A stretch of 64,000 nucleotides of DNA, taken from contig NZ_MAXC01000012.1 of the NCBI RefSeq assembly GCF_001693485.1, positions 558,001 to 622,000 of the forward strand, in the 5' to 3' direction. The first letter of the stretch is position 1, and each line of letters starts with the position of its first letter. The position numbers and the translations under genes are program-made. The DNA comes from Bradyrhizobium sp. LMTR 3 (GTDB taxonomy: Bacteria; Pseudomonadota; Alphaproteobacteria; Rhizobiales; Xanthobacteraceae). Under the pieces are notes generated by a model, which was not told the DNA's origin, ran no database searches, and worked only from the letters and a program-made list of their open reading frames with translations. Positions 9,354-18,620 of the stretch are shown piece by piece.

Positions 9354-10862
9354 CTACGCAGCGCGAACGTAGCCGTAGCGCAGGTTCGACGGCGCCTTGG
9401 CCGCCTGCGTGTACTCGTTCTTGAGCGAAGCGAGGCGGTCCTCGGAATAGGCCGGCATCCTGGTGTTGTCGGCCGCTCTCAGCTTGATCTTGTAGAACCT
9501 TGTGGCGTTGCCCCCGAAGATCAGTTGCTTGGTGGCGCTATTGGCGTCGCCGAGCGGCGCAAAGCCGTGTTTCTTCCGCATGTCCTCCGGGATTTCGAGC
9601 CGGCGCATCGCCTCGATCTGCCACTGCGGTGAGCCGTACCAGACCGAGTCGGTGCCCCACATCACGTGGTCTACCCCCATACCCTTGATCAACGTGCCGA
9701 CCAACGCGGCGCAGAATTTCGGATGCGCCACCGCCGAGTTGGCAAAGCACGTGCCGAGCTCGGCATAGACATTGGTGACGCCGAACTTCTGCGGGATTTC
9801 CGCAAGATCCGTGGCCCACTGGATGCGGCCGGTCTGCTCGAACTCGGCCCACGCCTTGTCGGGCAGTTCGGTGAACGGCCGTAGCGCCGAGTGATAGATC
9901 ACGAAGTTCATCTGCGGCCAATCCTTGGCAGCCTTTCCGATGTCCCACGCGGTTGCATATTCCCACACGCCGGCGAACGACTTCTCGTAATCGGGCGGCA
10001 GCAGCCCCTTGTGAATGCACAGCGTGTTGATGCCGGATTTTACGGCTTTCTCGTAAAACGGATACATCACCTGCTCGTCGTCGAGCCGCCATGGGAACTT
10101 GGAGGGCGCCAGCGGATCGCCGATCGTGTAGGACTTCCAGGAATCCGGCTTGTAGACCTCGATCGCCTTGTCGACCTCCTCCATCCAGCCGGGCTGCTTT
10201 GGGGTGATGACGCTGTGCGCCAAGAGGCGCCGCGATCCGGCGAAGTCGTTGATGAGTTCGCGTGCCTTGACGATCTGCTCATTGGAAAGAAGCCACCAGC
10301 TCGGATCGTCGAACGGCGCGCCGCTCAACAGCGCCATGTTGGTGTCGCTGTCGTAGTAGATCTCTTTCACATAGTTCTGGAACTTGTAGCGGGCGAGCGA
10401 GGACACGCCCTCCTCCTTCATCTTCGGATTCCAGTGCTGGCTGGCAAAGTCCGCCAGCCCCAACAGCTCCTTGTGATCGAAGTCATCACGCACGAAGTGG
10501 GTCTGAACGTCGAAAATGAACTGGTCGGCGAGGCCTTGCGCGCGCGCCCGCATCAATTCGGGCTCTCGCGCCTCCGCAGGCGCGACCTGGAAAACATTGC
10601 CGTAGACGTCGTTCATGGCGAGGAATGCCGCCGCCATGCCGCAGCTCGTGTGCAGGAACTGCCGGCGGCTCAAGCCGAGGTGCTTGCCGTTCGCGTCGGC
10701 GAGCTCGTTGATCCGTGCCTCGACCTTCTTTTGCACAGCGCTCTGCGGGGGCGGCAGATACTCGCCGTTGGAAACAATCTGCGTGGGAATCGGCGTTGCC
10801 GCCGATGCCGCCTCCGCGCCCGCGACAAGACGCTGCTCTCGCTCGCTAAGCCAGGTGCTCAT
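9354..10862 (-). CDS. Amidohydrolase-family protein with internal twin-arginine motif
   Basis: About 502 residues. The C-terminal ~380 residues resemble the metal-dependent TIM-barrel amidohydrolase_2 family (ACMSD-like): FDVQTHF at the first strand (the usual first His is Gln), CIHKG, FVIYHSALRP and MWGTDSVWYGSP, where the final Asp is conserved. At residues 65-70 is a twin-arginine motif SRRQFL followed by HTSCGMAAAFLAM, i.e. a Tat-type signal that starts unusually late, after a polar 64-residue leader. ATG 10862 is chosen for its GGGAG site; a start at 10913 would lengthen the leader further. Stand-alone gene; substrate unknown. Confidence 0.8.
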   Translation of the reverse strand: MSTWLSEREQRLVAGAEAASAATPIPTQIVSNGEYLPPPQSAVQKKVEARINELADANGKHLGLSRRQFLHTSCGMAAAFLAMNDVYGNVFQVAPAEAREPELMRARAQGLADQFIFDVQTHFVRDDFDHKELLGLADFASQHWNPKMKEEGVSSLARYKFQNYVKEIYYDSDTNMALLSGAPFDDPSWWLLSNEQIVKARELINDFAGSRRLLAHSVITPKQPGWMEEVDKAIEVYKPDSWKSYTIGDPLAPSKFPWRLDDEQVMYPFYEKAVKSGINTLCIHKGLLPPDYEKSFAGVWEYATAWDIGKAAKDWPQMNFVIYHSALRPFTELPDKAWAEFEQTGRIQWATDLAEIPQKFGVTNVYAELGTCFANSAVAHPKFCAALVGTLIKGMGVDHVMWGTDSVWYGSPQWQIEAMRRLEIPEDMRKKHGFAPLGDANSATKQLIFGGNATRFYKIKLRAADNTRMPAYSEDRLASLKNEYTQAAKAPSNLRYGYVRAA

Positions 10863-11268
10863 TGTTCTTCTCCCTGTTTGTTGGGCTACGACGGCGCTGG
10901 TCGGTGCGTGCATCAGCTTCGCGCGTTTGGCCGCTCCCGATCAGTCAGGCGGACGAAATAGGCATACCTCCGTTCAACCATGCATGAGGCCATCACACTC
11001 GCCTCACGCCGAGGCCGTGTCTCTTCATCAAGTCATTCTGTGAGGGTACAGACACACTTGAAAACTACTTGCGGTAGTGGCGCATCTTCGCGGAATTCAA
11101 TGCTCAAATTTTCAATGGCGCAAGTAAAGTTATCCGGCAGTCATGCTGTCCCAAAGCACCCATTGCGACTGGCAGGTTCGCCCGAGCGAGCGCAAGCCGC
11201 GCGTTGCAAACGAAGCATCGTCCTTCGCGGACGGATGGAGGGACCCTGCCCGCGCCAACTGCCCGGAC
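10863..11268. other. Intergenic region with a short palindrome
   Basis: No supported gene. It is upstream of the amidohydrolase and downstream of the Cys-rich mini-protein, both minus strand. A small perfect palindrome, ACTAC-TTGCG-GTAGT at 11064-11078, could be an operator for the amidohydrolase, but nothing else supports it. Confidence 0.4.
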
Positions 11269-11502
11269 CTAGATTCGATCACGCAGGCCTTTGACGCCTT
11301 CACCCTCGGCGCAATGCTCGCAACAAAAGAACGTGCCGGACTTCTCCAATCCATGCCCGACGATGCGGATGCCGCAATGATCGCAGGTCGGCGCGAGCGC
11401 ATGAATGGCGCACTCGAAACTATCGAAGGTATGCGCCTTGCCGTTCATTGTGACCTGAAAGGACTTGTCATAGTCATTGCCGCAGGTTTCACATGTAGCC
11501 AT
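11269..11502 (-). CDS. Cys-rich zinc-ribbon-like mini-protein
   Basis: 77 residues with eight cysteines: C-E-T-C at 4-7, FECAIH around 30, CDHC near 40, and CCEHC near 60. The paired CxxC motifs suggest one or two zinc-binding knuckles. Family members of this type are often called metallothionein-like or hypothetical proteins in rhizobia. No signal peptide. It stands alone between the amidohydrolase and the epimerase-like gene. The spacing of Cys pairs and the sensible N-terminus support a real gene; function unknown. Confidence 0.75.
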   Translation of the reverse strand: MATCETCGNDYDKSFQVTMNGKAHTFDSFECAIHALAPTCDHCGIRIVGHGLEKSGTFFCCEHCAEGEGVKGLRDRI

Positions 11503-11642
11503 GATATCCGCCTTCGCTTATGACGCGGTCGCCCCCCTCGCATTGATTGAATTAAATAACGGTATCTCCAAGGGTTGGTTCCTCATCCTGAGCGCAACAT
11601 CGACCATCCCGACGTCCGTTGACGCGGCGCAATCGAGGAATC

Positions 11643-12566
11643 TCATCCTCCGGAGTTCGACAGCATCTTCTGGAGTATTGTCTCGACCGAGTGCGGCGAT
11701 ATCCCAAGCTCCGCAAATCCAGGCATATCCGGCGATGACACCGTATCGATTTCCATCAGCTCCACTTGATTGCGCGTGAGCAGTGGAATCCGGAACGTTT
11801 CGGAGGCCCATGCCAGTGCATGCCAGGCGACAAACGGGATTGGAAGCAGTCGAGGCGCAAGTCCGGCTTGCTGCGCCACGGCTCTCAGCAGCTCCTCGTA
11901 AGAGTAGACGCGAGGCCCGCCGAACTCGAATATCCCCGGCGTCTCGGCGCGCTGCATGATCCGGCCAATCGCATCCGCAACATCATCCACATAGGCCGGC
12001 TGCAATCTGGTCACGCCGCGGCCGAACATCGGATAGACGGGAAGCTGGCGGAGCAGCTTGAGGATGACGACGAGAAACGCGTCGTCCGGTCCGAACATCA
12101 CCGCCGGACGGATGAACGTTGCCTCGGCGAACGCGGCCCGCACCACCTGCTCGCCCTCGCCGCGCTTTCGGATGTAGCGTGATGGTGAGGCGGCATCGGA
12201 CCCGATTCCTGAAATATGGACGAGTCTTTTGACTCCAGCCCCGTGCGCTTGAACTGCTACCCGCCGGGCGGCCTCGACATGAACGGAATGAAAGGTCTCT
12301 GATCCGTGCTCGACGTAGAGACTGACCGCATTCACAACGCCGTAAGCGCCGGCAAGCGCATCCGCGACCGACCGCTCATCGTGAATGTTGGCCTCTACGG
12401 ATTGAAGTTGCGGATCATCAGCATCAGGCAAAGTGTAGCCGTGGTCCGGATGCCTTGACGCGATCCGAACCGGAAATCCGCGTGAGCGCAGTTGTCGAAC
12501 GATGCGGCGGCCCAGAAAGCCGGTTCCGCCGAACACGGTGACGATCTGATCGTTTGTTGCCACCAT
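11643..12566 (-). CDS. NAD(P)-binding Rossmann protein, complex I NDUFA9-like / atypical SDR
   Basis: 307 residues. The N-terminus VTVFGGTGFLGRRIVRQL holds the dinucleotide-binding TGxxGxxG motif of the atypical extended SDR family, followed by IASRHPDHG and a conserved VNAVSLYVEHGSETFHSVHV region typical of proteins related to the NDUFA9 subunit. The catalytic Tyr-Lys pair of classical SDRs is not evident, as usual in this group. It may be a quinone- or lipid-related assembly factor; role not determined. Monocistronic. Confidence 0.82.
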   Translation of the reverse strand: MVATNDQIVTVFGGTGFLGRRIVRQLRSRGFPVRIASRHPDHGYTLPDADDPQLQSVEANIHDERSVADALAGAYGVVNAVSLYVEHGSETFHSVHVEAARRVAVQAHGAGVKRLVHISGIGSDAASPSRYIRKRGEGEQVVRAAFAEATFIRPAVMFGPDDAFLVVILKLLRQLPVYPMFGRGVTRLQPAYVDDVADAIGRIMQRAETPGIFEFGGPRVYSYEELLRAVAQQAGLAPRLLPIPFVAWHALAWASETFRIPLLTRNQVELMEIDTVSSPDMPGFAELGISPHSVETILQKMLSNSGG

Positions 12567-12678
12567 GGCCCATTCGCCAACTCATGTCGCAACCTCCCCA
12601 TTATAACGGCTTCGAACCCTGCGGCGAGGAATAACTGCCAGTCAGCGAGCATACGGCATGCACGCGGCGTGCCGTGTC

Positions 12679-14220
12679 TTACCACGACGGCCAGCCCGGT
12701 TGCACCTGTTGATAGTACTGCCCGCCGCGCCGGCGCGTAGTGCCAGGTTGGGGGTTCGAATTGGGCGTGAAAAAGGGGAAGAAGCCGTCGGCACCCCAGT
12801 CGTTGCCGCTTGCAATGACATCGGGCGTCGGCTGGCGCGTAATGAAGCCGCCCTGCGGCTGGTTGCTCAGCACCGCGACGAACTCGGTGCGATAGTTGGT
12901 CTCGCGGCTCAGCGGCTCGTCCGAGACGATGATCGAGGATCGCGGCAATGCGGTCGGCGCGATGCGATCGAGCACATCCTGCGGGATGGAGATGCGGTCG
13001 AGCGCGCTTTTGGCGTCATCGGCGTTGTCGATCGTGACTGCGGTCCAGCGCAGGCCCTTGTCGCTATGCGCCACCGCCGTGAAAACATGCGTGCCGATCC
13101 GCTTCTCGGGATTGCGGATCATGACCGGAACCTCGATGGACGCATCGAACACCTCGCCGCCCCCGTCCGGCGCCGGCTTATGCGTGTTGCGCCGCACGTA
13201 AAGTTTCTGCGTCGCGCGGCTGACGTAGACCGAGACCGGCTCGAGCGCGAGCTTCGCCTCGCTCGCCGCCTTGGCGGCGTCGGCCTTCCTGGTCGCGGCC
13301 GCCTTGGCGGCGTCCTTGGCCTCGGCGGCGGTGGGCTTCGACTTCGCATCGGCCTGGGCGGTATCGAGCCGCGTCCCCAGGTCCGCGGCCTTGGCGGCGG
13401 CCTTTTGCTTGAGGTCCTCGGCTCGCGCCCTGGCCTCGTCCGTCTTTGCGGCGCCGAGCGCCTTGTCGGCTAACGCGAGCTCGGCGTCGGCGCGCTTCTT
13501 GAGCCCTTCCAGCTTGCGCAGCGACGCCGTGAGCGATGCCGCCTCGCGCGCCGCTGTCACCGCGGCTTTCTTCGCCTCGTCGGCCGTCCTGGCGGCCTCA
13601 GCGGCCTCGCGGACGAGCGTCTCGGCACGCACTGGCGCGGCTGCGACGGCCTTCGCGTTTGGCCCGAACAGCGCGGGGTGAGAAAACTCGACCGGAGCCG
13701 CGTCGTTCGGCGAGATGATCACCCGCATTCCGATCCGCGTCTGGTCGAACAGCTTTTCCGCAAAGCCGTAGGGCATCCGCACGCAGCCATGCGAAGCCGC
13801 ATACCCGGGCAGCGGCCCGCCGTGCAGCGCGATACCGTTCCAGGTGATGCGCTGCATGTTCGGCATCTCGGCATCGTCATACATGTTCGAGCGATGGTCT
13901 TTGTTCTTCTCGACGACGGTGAAGACGCCGGCCGGCGTCTCGCGTCCCGTGGTGCCGGTCGACACCGGCGCGCGCAGGATCCAGCCGTCGGCGTCGTAGA
14001 GAGTGACCTGCTGGGTCTTGATCGACACGATCGCCATGATCGGCTCGCCTACATCGCGCGGCGCCGTCTCCTCGATGGGTGCCGCGGGGCGCGCCTGTCT
14101 CGCCGCGGCGTCGGCGGTCAACGCCGTCAATGCTGCCATCGCCACGAGCGCCGCAATGGCGGGAGGTCCCCAGCGCCGCATCGCCACTGTGTATTGCGCC
14201 GTCGCAAATCGAGTTACCAT
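12679..14220 (-). CDS. L,D-transpeptidase (YkuD) with coiled-coil linker and second degenerate domain
   Basis: 513 residues. A signal anchor is near residues 13-38. The first YkuD domain (~60-165) has the active-site motif HGGPLPGYAASHGCVRMPYG, with the catalytic Cys in SHGCVR, and would form 3-3 cross-links in peptidoglycan or attach proteins to it. Residues ~190-330 are a very Ala/Lys-rich heptad-like segment, likely a long coiled coil. A second ErfK-like region (~340-470: VYVSRATQKLYVRRN, TFTAVAHS-type strand) follows but lacks the His-Cys motif, so it is probably structural. A downstream ATG at residue 14 could be the true start. Confidence 0.9.
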   Translation of the reverse strand: MVTRFATAQYTVAMRRWGPPAIAALVAMAALTALTADAAARQARPAAPIEETAPRDVGEPIMAIVSIKTQQVTLYDADGWILRAPVSTGTTGRETPAGVFTVVEKNKDHRSNMYDDAEMPNMQRITWNGIALHGGPLPGYAASHGCVRMPYGFAEKLFDQTRIGMRVIISPNDAAPVEFSHPALFGPNAKAVAAAPVRAETLVREAAEAARTADEAKKAAVTAAREAASLTASLRKLEGLKKRADAELALADKALGAAKTDEARARAEDLKQKAAAKAADLGTRLDTAQADAKSKPTAAEAKDAAKAAATRKADAAKAASEAKLALEPVSVYVSRATQKLYVRRNTHKPAPDGGGEVFDASIEVPVMIRNPEKRIGTHVFTAVAHSDKGLRWTAVTIDNADDAKSALDRISIPQDVLDRIAPTALPRSSIIVSDEPLSRETNYRTEFVAVLSNQPQGGFITRQPTPDVIASGNDWGADGFFPFFTPNSNPQPGTTRRRGGQYYQQVQPGWPSW

Positions 14221-14640
14221 GCCACGCCCCGGTTGAAATGCCTGTCAGCGCTTACATCGATGAAGTGTCGGATTTTGGACTAACTAACCGCCGCCGCCAT
14301 CCACGCCGCCAATTCGGTCCTAAAGGACGATCGGCACATTCCGGTGGCAAATCTCTCATATACGACAGCCCGCGCAGGAGGAAGCAGGAGGAAGGCTGGC
14401 TTGCGGCTGAAATTGGCTCCAAACGGATTTCCCCCGCGCACGTCGTGCCACCGCAACAGACCAGGCAGCCGCTTAGGATACTCCGGAGCGCCTCGAGGGC
14501 ACCGGTGGTTTCAACCCGAATTTGGATTTGGCGGTGCGCCGCACACGCTACCGGACCATCCTTGTCGCATCATTGTTTGCGAAGTCCTGGCGTCTTGCTA
14601 TGATCGAAAAAAACAATCAACAGCGATAGGGAGAAGCGTC
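14221..14640. other. Divergent intergenic region between L,D-transpeptidase and tctCBA
   Basis: No gene supported; an open plus-strand frame from 14344 reads into tctC but has no family resemblance before 14641. Both flanking genes must be driven from here. A promoter-like element for tctC is listed separately. Confidence 0.55.
14577..14604 (+). promoter_or_regulatory. Putative sigma-70-type promoter of tctCBA
   Basis: TTGCGA at 14577 and TATGAT at 14599, separated by 16 bases. They end 36 bases before the tctC start, which has an AGGGAG ribosome site. The -10 differs from consensus at one base. Inferred from sequence only. Confidence 0.45.
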
Positions 14641-15594
14641 ATGAGGACCGTGCTCCGTATTTTGGCGGCGACAGCAGCGTTGGCCGCGATGGCCATGCCG
14701 GCCGCGGCTCAGAACTATCCTGAGCGCCCGATCAAGATGATCGTGCCGTGGGCGGCAGGCGGCGATACGGACAACATCTTCCGTCCATTTGCGCCGCTTC
14801 TACAGAAGCACATCGGTCAGCCAATCGTGATCGCCAACGTCACGGGCGCCTCCGGCACCGTCGGGGCGCGCGAAGCCAAGGGCTCGCCGCCGGACGGCTA
14901 TACGCTTTATGCGGTGCACGACTACATTCATCTTGTGCACTATGCCGGCGTCACGGACGTCAAATACAGCGACTTCGAGCCGATCTGCCTGCTCTCTGCG
15001 ACGCCATCGGTCCTGACGGCGAGCCCCAAGACGCCATGGAAGAGCTGGGCCGAGCTTGCCGAGGACGCCAAGAAGCGTCCGGGCCAGATCACCGTAGGGG
15101 CAACCCTCGGATCGACCAGCCACATCTTCCCGGCGCTCGTCGAAAAAGCGGCGGGCGTCAAGTTCAAGTACGTATCCTACGAAGGCCTTGCGCCGCGCAT
15201 GAATGCCATTCTCGGCGGTCATGTCGATTTGACCGATGCCAACCTGACGCAGAAAGGCAAGGTCGATGCAGGTCAGCTCAAGTTTCTTGCCATTGCTGCC
15301 GAGAAGCGCGATCCCGAAGCCCCTGACGTGCCGACGCTGAAGGAGCTCGGCATGGATATCGTCTACGCGGTTTTGCGCGGCCTGGTGGTACCAAAGGGCA
15401 CGCCGGCCGCGGTGCGCGCCAAGCTGGACGAGGCCTGCGGAAAAGCCGCCAAGGAGGCGGAGTTCGCGGACGCAATGAAGAAGCAAGGCACGCGCGTCTC
15501 TCATCTCAGCGCCGCCGAATACGGTCCATTCCTCGACAAGCTCGACCAAGAGAGCAAGGTGATCATGACCGATCTCGGTCTCGCCAAGAAATGA
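14641..15594 (+). CDS. tctC: Tripartite tricarboxylate transporter substrate-binding protein TctC (Bug family)
   Basis: 317 residues with a clear signal peptide ending at AMPAAAQ, then the Bug-family opening NYPERPIKMIVPWAAGGDTD, where usual members have PFxPGGxxD. LGSTSHIFP and the DLTDANLTQKG region follow the family pattern. It binds a carboxylate in the periplasm and delivers it to TctAB. The frame is open upstream, but ATG 14641 has AGGGAG seven bases before it and gives a normal signal peptide. Overlaps tctB by four bases (ATGA). Confidence 0.92.
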   Translation: MRTVLRILAATAALAAMAMPAAAQNYPERPIKMIVPWAAGGDTDNIFRPFAPLLQKHIGQPIVIANVTGASGTVGAREAKGSPPDGYTLYAVHDYIHLVHYAGVTDVKYSDFEPICLLSATPSVLTASPKTPWKSWAELAEDAKKRPGQITVGATLGSTSHIFPALVEKAAGVKFKYVSYEGLAPRMNAILGGHVDLTDANLTQKGKVDAGQLKFLAIAAEKRDPEAPDVPTLKELGMDIVYAVLRGLVVPKGTPAAVRAKLDEACGKAAKEAEFADAMKKQGTRVSHLSAAEYGPFLDKLDQESKVIMTDLGLAKK

Positions 15595-16073
15595 GACTTG
15601 GCCGCGATAGCCTCGCCGGATTGATCTTCCTCGCGGTCAGTCTGACCCTGCTTGTGCAATCGTTTGGACTGCCGCAGCTACCGCTGGTGCCGGTCGGTCC
15701 CGGCTTCTATCCGCGCATCGTCCTGATCTTCATGGCCGTGACCAGCGCTGCGCTGATCGTGCAGGACCTGCTCGCGCGGCGCGCTGAGCCGGCCGACGTC
15801 CCTGCGCCGGCGCAGCCGCAACGGGCCTATGGCCTGGTCGCGCTCTCCTTCGTCATTGTCGCGCTCTACTTGGTATTTCTGCCTTTGCTTGGCTATCGCA
15901 TCGCCACCGTCCTGTTCGTCGCCGCGCTGCAAGCGACGCTCGAGAGGCCTACGACCTGGCGGCAATGGGCGGTCCTCGCGGCAATAGCGATTGGCACGTC
16001 GGCGGTGACGTACCTGGTCTTCGAGCGGTATCTCACGGTGCTGCTTCCTCGCGGTAGCTGGACAGACTGGTAG
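15591..16073 (+). CDS. tctB: Tripartite tricarboxylate transporter small membrane subunit TctB
   Basis: 160 residues with four hydrophobic segments (roughly 8-28, 41-60, 83-113, 124-150), the normal topology of TctB. Its start codon overlaps the tctC stop and its stop is three bases before tctA, so the three are one translationally coupled operon. It is the small integral subunit of the sodium-dependent tripartite carrier. Confidence 0.9.
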   Translation: MRLGRDSLAGLIFLAVSLTLLVQSFGLPQLPLVPVGPGFYPRIVLIFMAVTSAALIVQDLLARRAEPADVPAPAQPQRAYGLVALSFVIVALYLVFLPLLGYRIATVLFVAALQATLERPTTWRQWAVLAAIAIGTSAVTYLVFERYLTVLLPRGSWTDW

Positions 16074-16076
16074 GCC

Positions 16077-17612
16077 ATGTTCGAACTTCTGGGACATGGG
16101 CTGCTGACGGTGCTGCAGTGGAATTATCTCGTACCGCTGTTCGCCGGCACGCTCGTTGGCGTGATCGGCGGCGCGCTGCCGGGCGTCACCATCACGATGA
16201 CGATTATCGTCATCCTGCCGTTCACCTATGGTCTCGATCCCTTGCAGGGGCTAGCCGCGATGACCGGCGTCTATGTCGGCGGCTCCGCCGGCGGCCTGGT
16301 CACCGCGTGTCTGCTCGGAATTCCGGGCACGCCCTCGGCGATCGCCACGACCTTCGACGGCTTTCCGATGGCGCGGGCTGGCGCGCCGGGCCGGGCGATC
16401 TGGCTCGGCGTGTGGTCGTCGTTATTCGGCGGGCTGCTCGGCGGGCTGTTCCTGATCCTGGTGACCGGACCGCTCGCGGCCATCGCACTTCAGTTCGGAC
16501 CGTGGGAGTATTTCTCGCTGTTCGTGCTGGCCATGGCGATGGTGGCGGGCCTGGCCGAGTCCTCATTCATCAAGGGGCTGCTGTCGACCGCCATTGGCCT
16601 CCTGATCACCGTCATCGGCACGGACCCGATCGGCAGCGTGCCGCGCTTCACCTTCGGGTCCGAGTTCATCAGCGGCGGCTTCCCGTTCCTGCCGGTGCTG
16701 ATCGGGATCTTTGCGTTCGCGCAGATCATGTCCGATATCGAGAAGCTAGCAGTGCCAAAGACGCCCGAGTCCGTTCTGGCCGCGCAGCCGAGTCTTGGAG
16801 TTTCCCTTGGGGTTTCCCACCTCAAGGTGATCGGCGAAATCCTCGGCCGTCCGTTCCTGCTCTTGTGGTCGACGATCGTCGGCATCCTGATCGGCGTGCT
16901 GCCGGCGATCGGCGGCAGCGCCGCCAATATGCTGGCCTACGACCAGGCGAAGAAGTTCTCGCGCCACCCCGAGCGGTTCGGCACGGGCATCCCCGAGGGC
17001 ATCATCGCCTCTGAGTCCTCCAACAATGCCAATGTCGGCGGCTCGCTGGTGACCATCATGGCGTTCGGCATCCCGGGCGACGCCGTGACCGCCGTCATGC
17101 TGGGCGCCATGACGATCCATGGCATCCAGTCGGGGCCGCTGTTCGTCACCCAGCAACCCGCCCTCGCCTACGGCATTTACGCCGCATACATTCTGGCGCA
17201 CCTGCTGATGGTGCTGATCGTGGCCGCGGGCGCGCTATTCATGCTTCAAATCACCCGGGTGAGGCTCGCGGTGCTTGCACCGGTGGTGCTGGTGCTTTGC
17301 GTGATCGGTGCTTACGCGCTCAACAACACGATGCAGAGCGTGTATGTCCTGCTCATCTTTGGTGTGTTCGGCTATGCGCTGGTGAGGTGCGGATTTCCGC
17401 TGGCGCCGCTGATCCTCGGCCTCATCCTCGGCGATCAGATCGAGATCAACCTCATCCGGGCGATCATGACGGACGACAACCCGCTACTGTTCTTCACGCG
17501 GCCGATTTCCGGCGCGTTATTGCTCTGTGCGGCGCTATCGGTCGGCCTCGCTATCTGGCAGCACATGCGTCATCAGGCGCGAACCGCGCGTGAGGGAGCG
17601 CCCGAGTTCTGA
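16077..17612 (+). CDS. tctA: Tripartite tricarboxylate transporter large membrane subunit TctA
   Basis: 511 residues, about 12 membrane segments. The conserved TctA signature GALPGVTITMTIIVILPFTY (residues ~33-52) and the second repeat GIPGDAVTAVMLGAM are intact, as are GSAGGLVTACLLGIPGTPSA and the matching internal repeat. It forms the main translocation pathway. The last ~390 bases of the gene, including the stop and five bases beyond, recur near 24.9-25.3 kb. Its stop is only 21 bp from the stop of the convergent AraC gene. Confidence 0.95.
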   Translation: MFELLGHGLLTVLQWNYLVPLFAGTLVGVIGGALPGVTITMTIIVILPFTYGLDPLQGLAAMTGVYVGGSAGGLVTACLLGIPGTPSAIATTFDGFPMARAGAPGRAIWLGVWSSLFGGLLGGLFLILVTGPLAAIALQFGPWEYFSLFVLAMAMVAGLAESSFIKGLLSTAIGLLITVIGTDPIGSVPRFTFGSEFISGGFPFLPVLIGIFAFAQIMSDIEKLAVPKTPESVLAAQPSLGVSLGVSHLKVIGEILGRPFLLLWSTIVGILIGVLPAIGGSAANMLAYDQAKKFSRHPERFGTGIPEGIIASESSNNANVGGSLVTIMAFGIPGDAVTAVMLGAMTIHGIQSGPLFVTQQPALAYGIYAAYILAHLLMVLIVAAGALFMLQITRVRLAVLAPVVLVLCVIGAYALNNTMQSVYVLLIFGVFGYALVRCGFPLAPLILGLILGDQIEINLIRAIMTDDNPLLFFTRPISGALLLCAALSVGLAIWQHMRHQARTAREGAPEF

Positions 17613-17617
17613 CGCCG
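17224..17617 (+). repeat. Left direct repeat (3' end of tctA)
   Basis: This 394-bp stretch, the tctA tail plus five bases after its stop, is repeated in the same orientation at 24893-25278. By eye the two copies are roughly 95 percent identical with indels of -9, -2 and +3 bases in the right copy. The last 131 bases (17487-17617) are identical. The copies bracket the sox / GrdB-like gene set. Confidence 0.9.
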
Positions 17618-17633
17618 GGTCCGATCTTGCGCT

Positions 17634-18458
17634 TCATGCAGCCCCGCTACCAACTACGTGGCTTAGATTGCGTCTATATTGAAGAGGGCTAACTCTCATT
17701 TCCGAGCGAAACATGAATATGAATGCTGACGCCGAGGAATAGCCAAGGCGTAGTGCTATCTCCGTGATCGGAAGGTCGCTGCCCAACATTTCGATCGCCT
17801 TGAAAAGGCGCAGACGCTGACGCCAGGTGCGCAAGCTCATGCCGACTTCGCTCTCAAAGCGCCGGGTCAGCGTTCGCGGCGACATCCCGATCTCAAGCCC
17901 CCACTTGTCACTGTGACGAGGATTGGCAGGATCGGCATAGAGGCTCTCACAAAGTGCAAGCAAGGCCGGGTGGGTAGGCCATGGCAGGGCTCCCGAGATG
18001 GGCGTTGCCCGTCGCAACTGCTCGAGGATGAGTGCGGTAACGCGGTCGGCGTAGTGACGATCTTCTTGTTTGAGCGATGCGGCCTCTATGATGAGTGCCC
18101 GCAGAAGCGTGGATACATGAATGACCGCCGTCCCGGAGGTCATTCCTTGGCTTGCGTCATCGGCTACCCAGAGGCTTCGGAACTCCGCTCCCATGAGGGA
18201 GCCGACCGAGTGTTTGGTACCGGTCGGCAGCCAGACGGCCTGTTCTGGGGAAATGACGAGACTCCTTCCGTCAGCGTTGACGGTGAGCGCGCCGGAAATC
18301 GCGTAGACGAGTTGATTCCAGGTGTGGCTGTGCTCGGCAAAGTAGCTTCTCGCAGGAAGCGACTGGACCCGGACGATCATAGGCTCGGGTGATCCAAGAC
18401 CTCGCGGGCTATCGAGTGGCTTCCAGCCGACGTTCTTGCGCGATCTGTGACGTTTCAT
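17634..18458 (-). CDS. AraC-family transcriptional regulator with N-terminal cupin domain
   Basis: About 274 residues. The N-terminal half is a cupin sensor domain (HSHTWNQLVYAISGALTV, then WLPTGTKHSV). The C-terminal ~90 residues hold two helix-turn-helix motifs: LEIGMSPRTLTRRFESEVGM and ITEIALRLGYSSASAFIFMF, the second matching the AraC consensus. Divergent from soxC across a 162-bp gap, so it is the obvious candidate regulator of the soxCD-MFS-grd operon. ATG 18458 is preferred over a GTG at 18491; neither has a clear ribosome site. Confidence 0.88.
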   Translation of the reverse strand: MKRHRSRKNVGWKPLDSPRGLGSPEPMIVRVQSLPARSYFAEHSHTWNQLVYAISGALTVNADGRSLVISPEQAVWLPTGTKHSVGSLMGAEFRSLWVADDASQGMTSGTAVIHVSTLLRALIIEAASLKQEDRHYADRVTALILEQLRRATPISGALPWPTHPALLALCESLYADPANPRHSDKWGLEIGMSPRTLTRRFESEVGMSLRTWRQRLRLFKAIEMLGSDLPITEIALRLGYSSASAFIFMFRSEMRVSPLQYRRNLSHVVGSGAA

Positions 18459-18620
18459 CGATATAAATTGGCATTTTGTAGAGGGAAACACCAGTGCTTT
18501 GTTCTTAGGCTGAGGGGAGTGAAAGCAGCGCGGCTGCTGGCGGGCCCCAAGCGTGCAAGTGCCGCCGTTCAGTCCAGCGCACTACGCAGGCGGTACCGAG
18601 ACCAAGGGAGGGAAAGCGCA

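Noticed and set aside
12658..14283. Long plus-strand open frames opposite the L,D-transpeptidase gene
   Set aside because: They mirror the Ala/Lys-rich coding strand, have no family resemblance and no ribosome sites; high-GC shadow frames.
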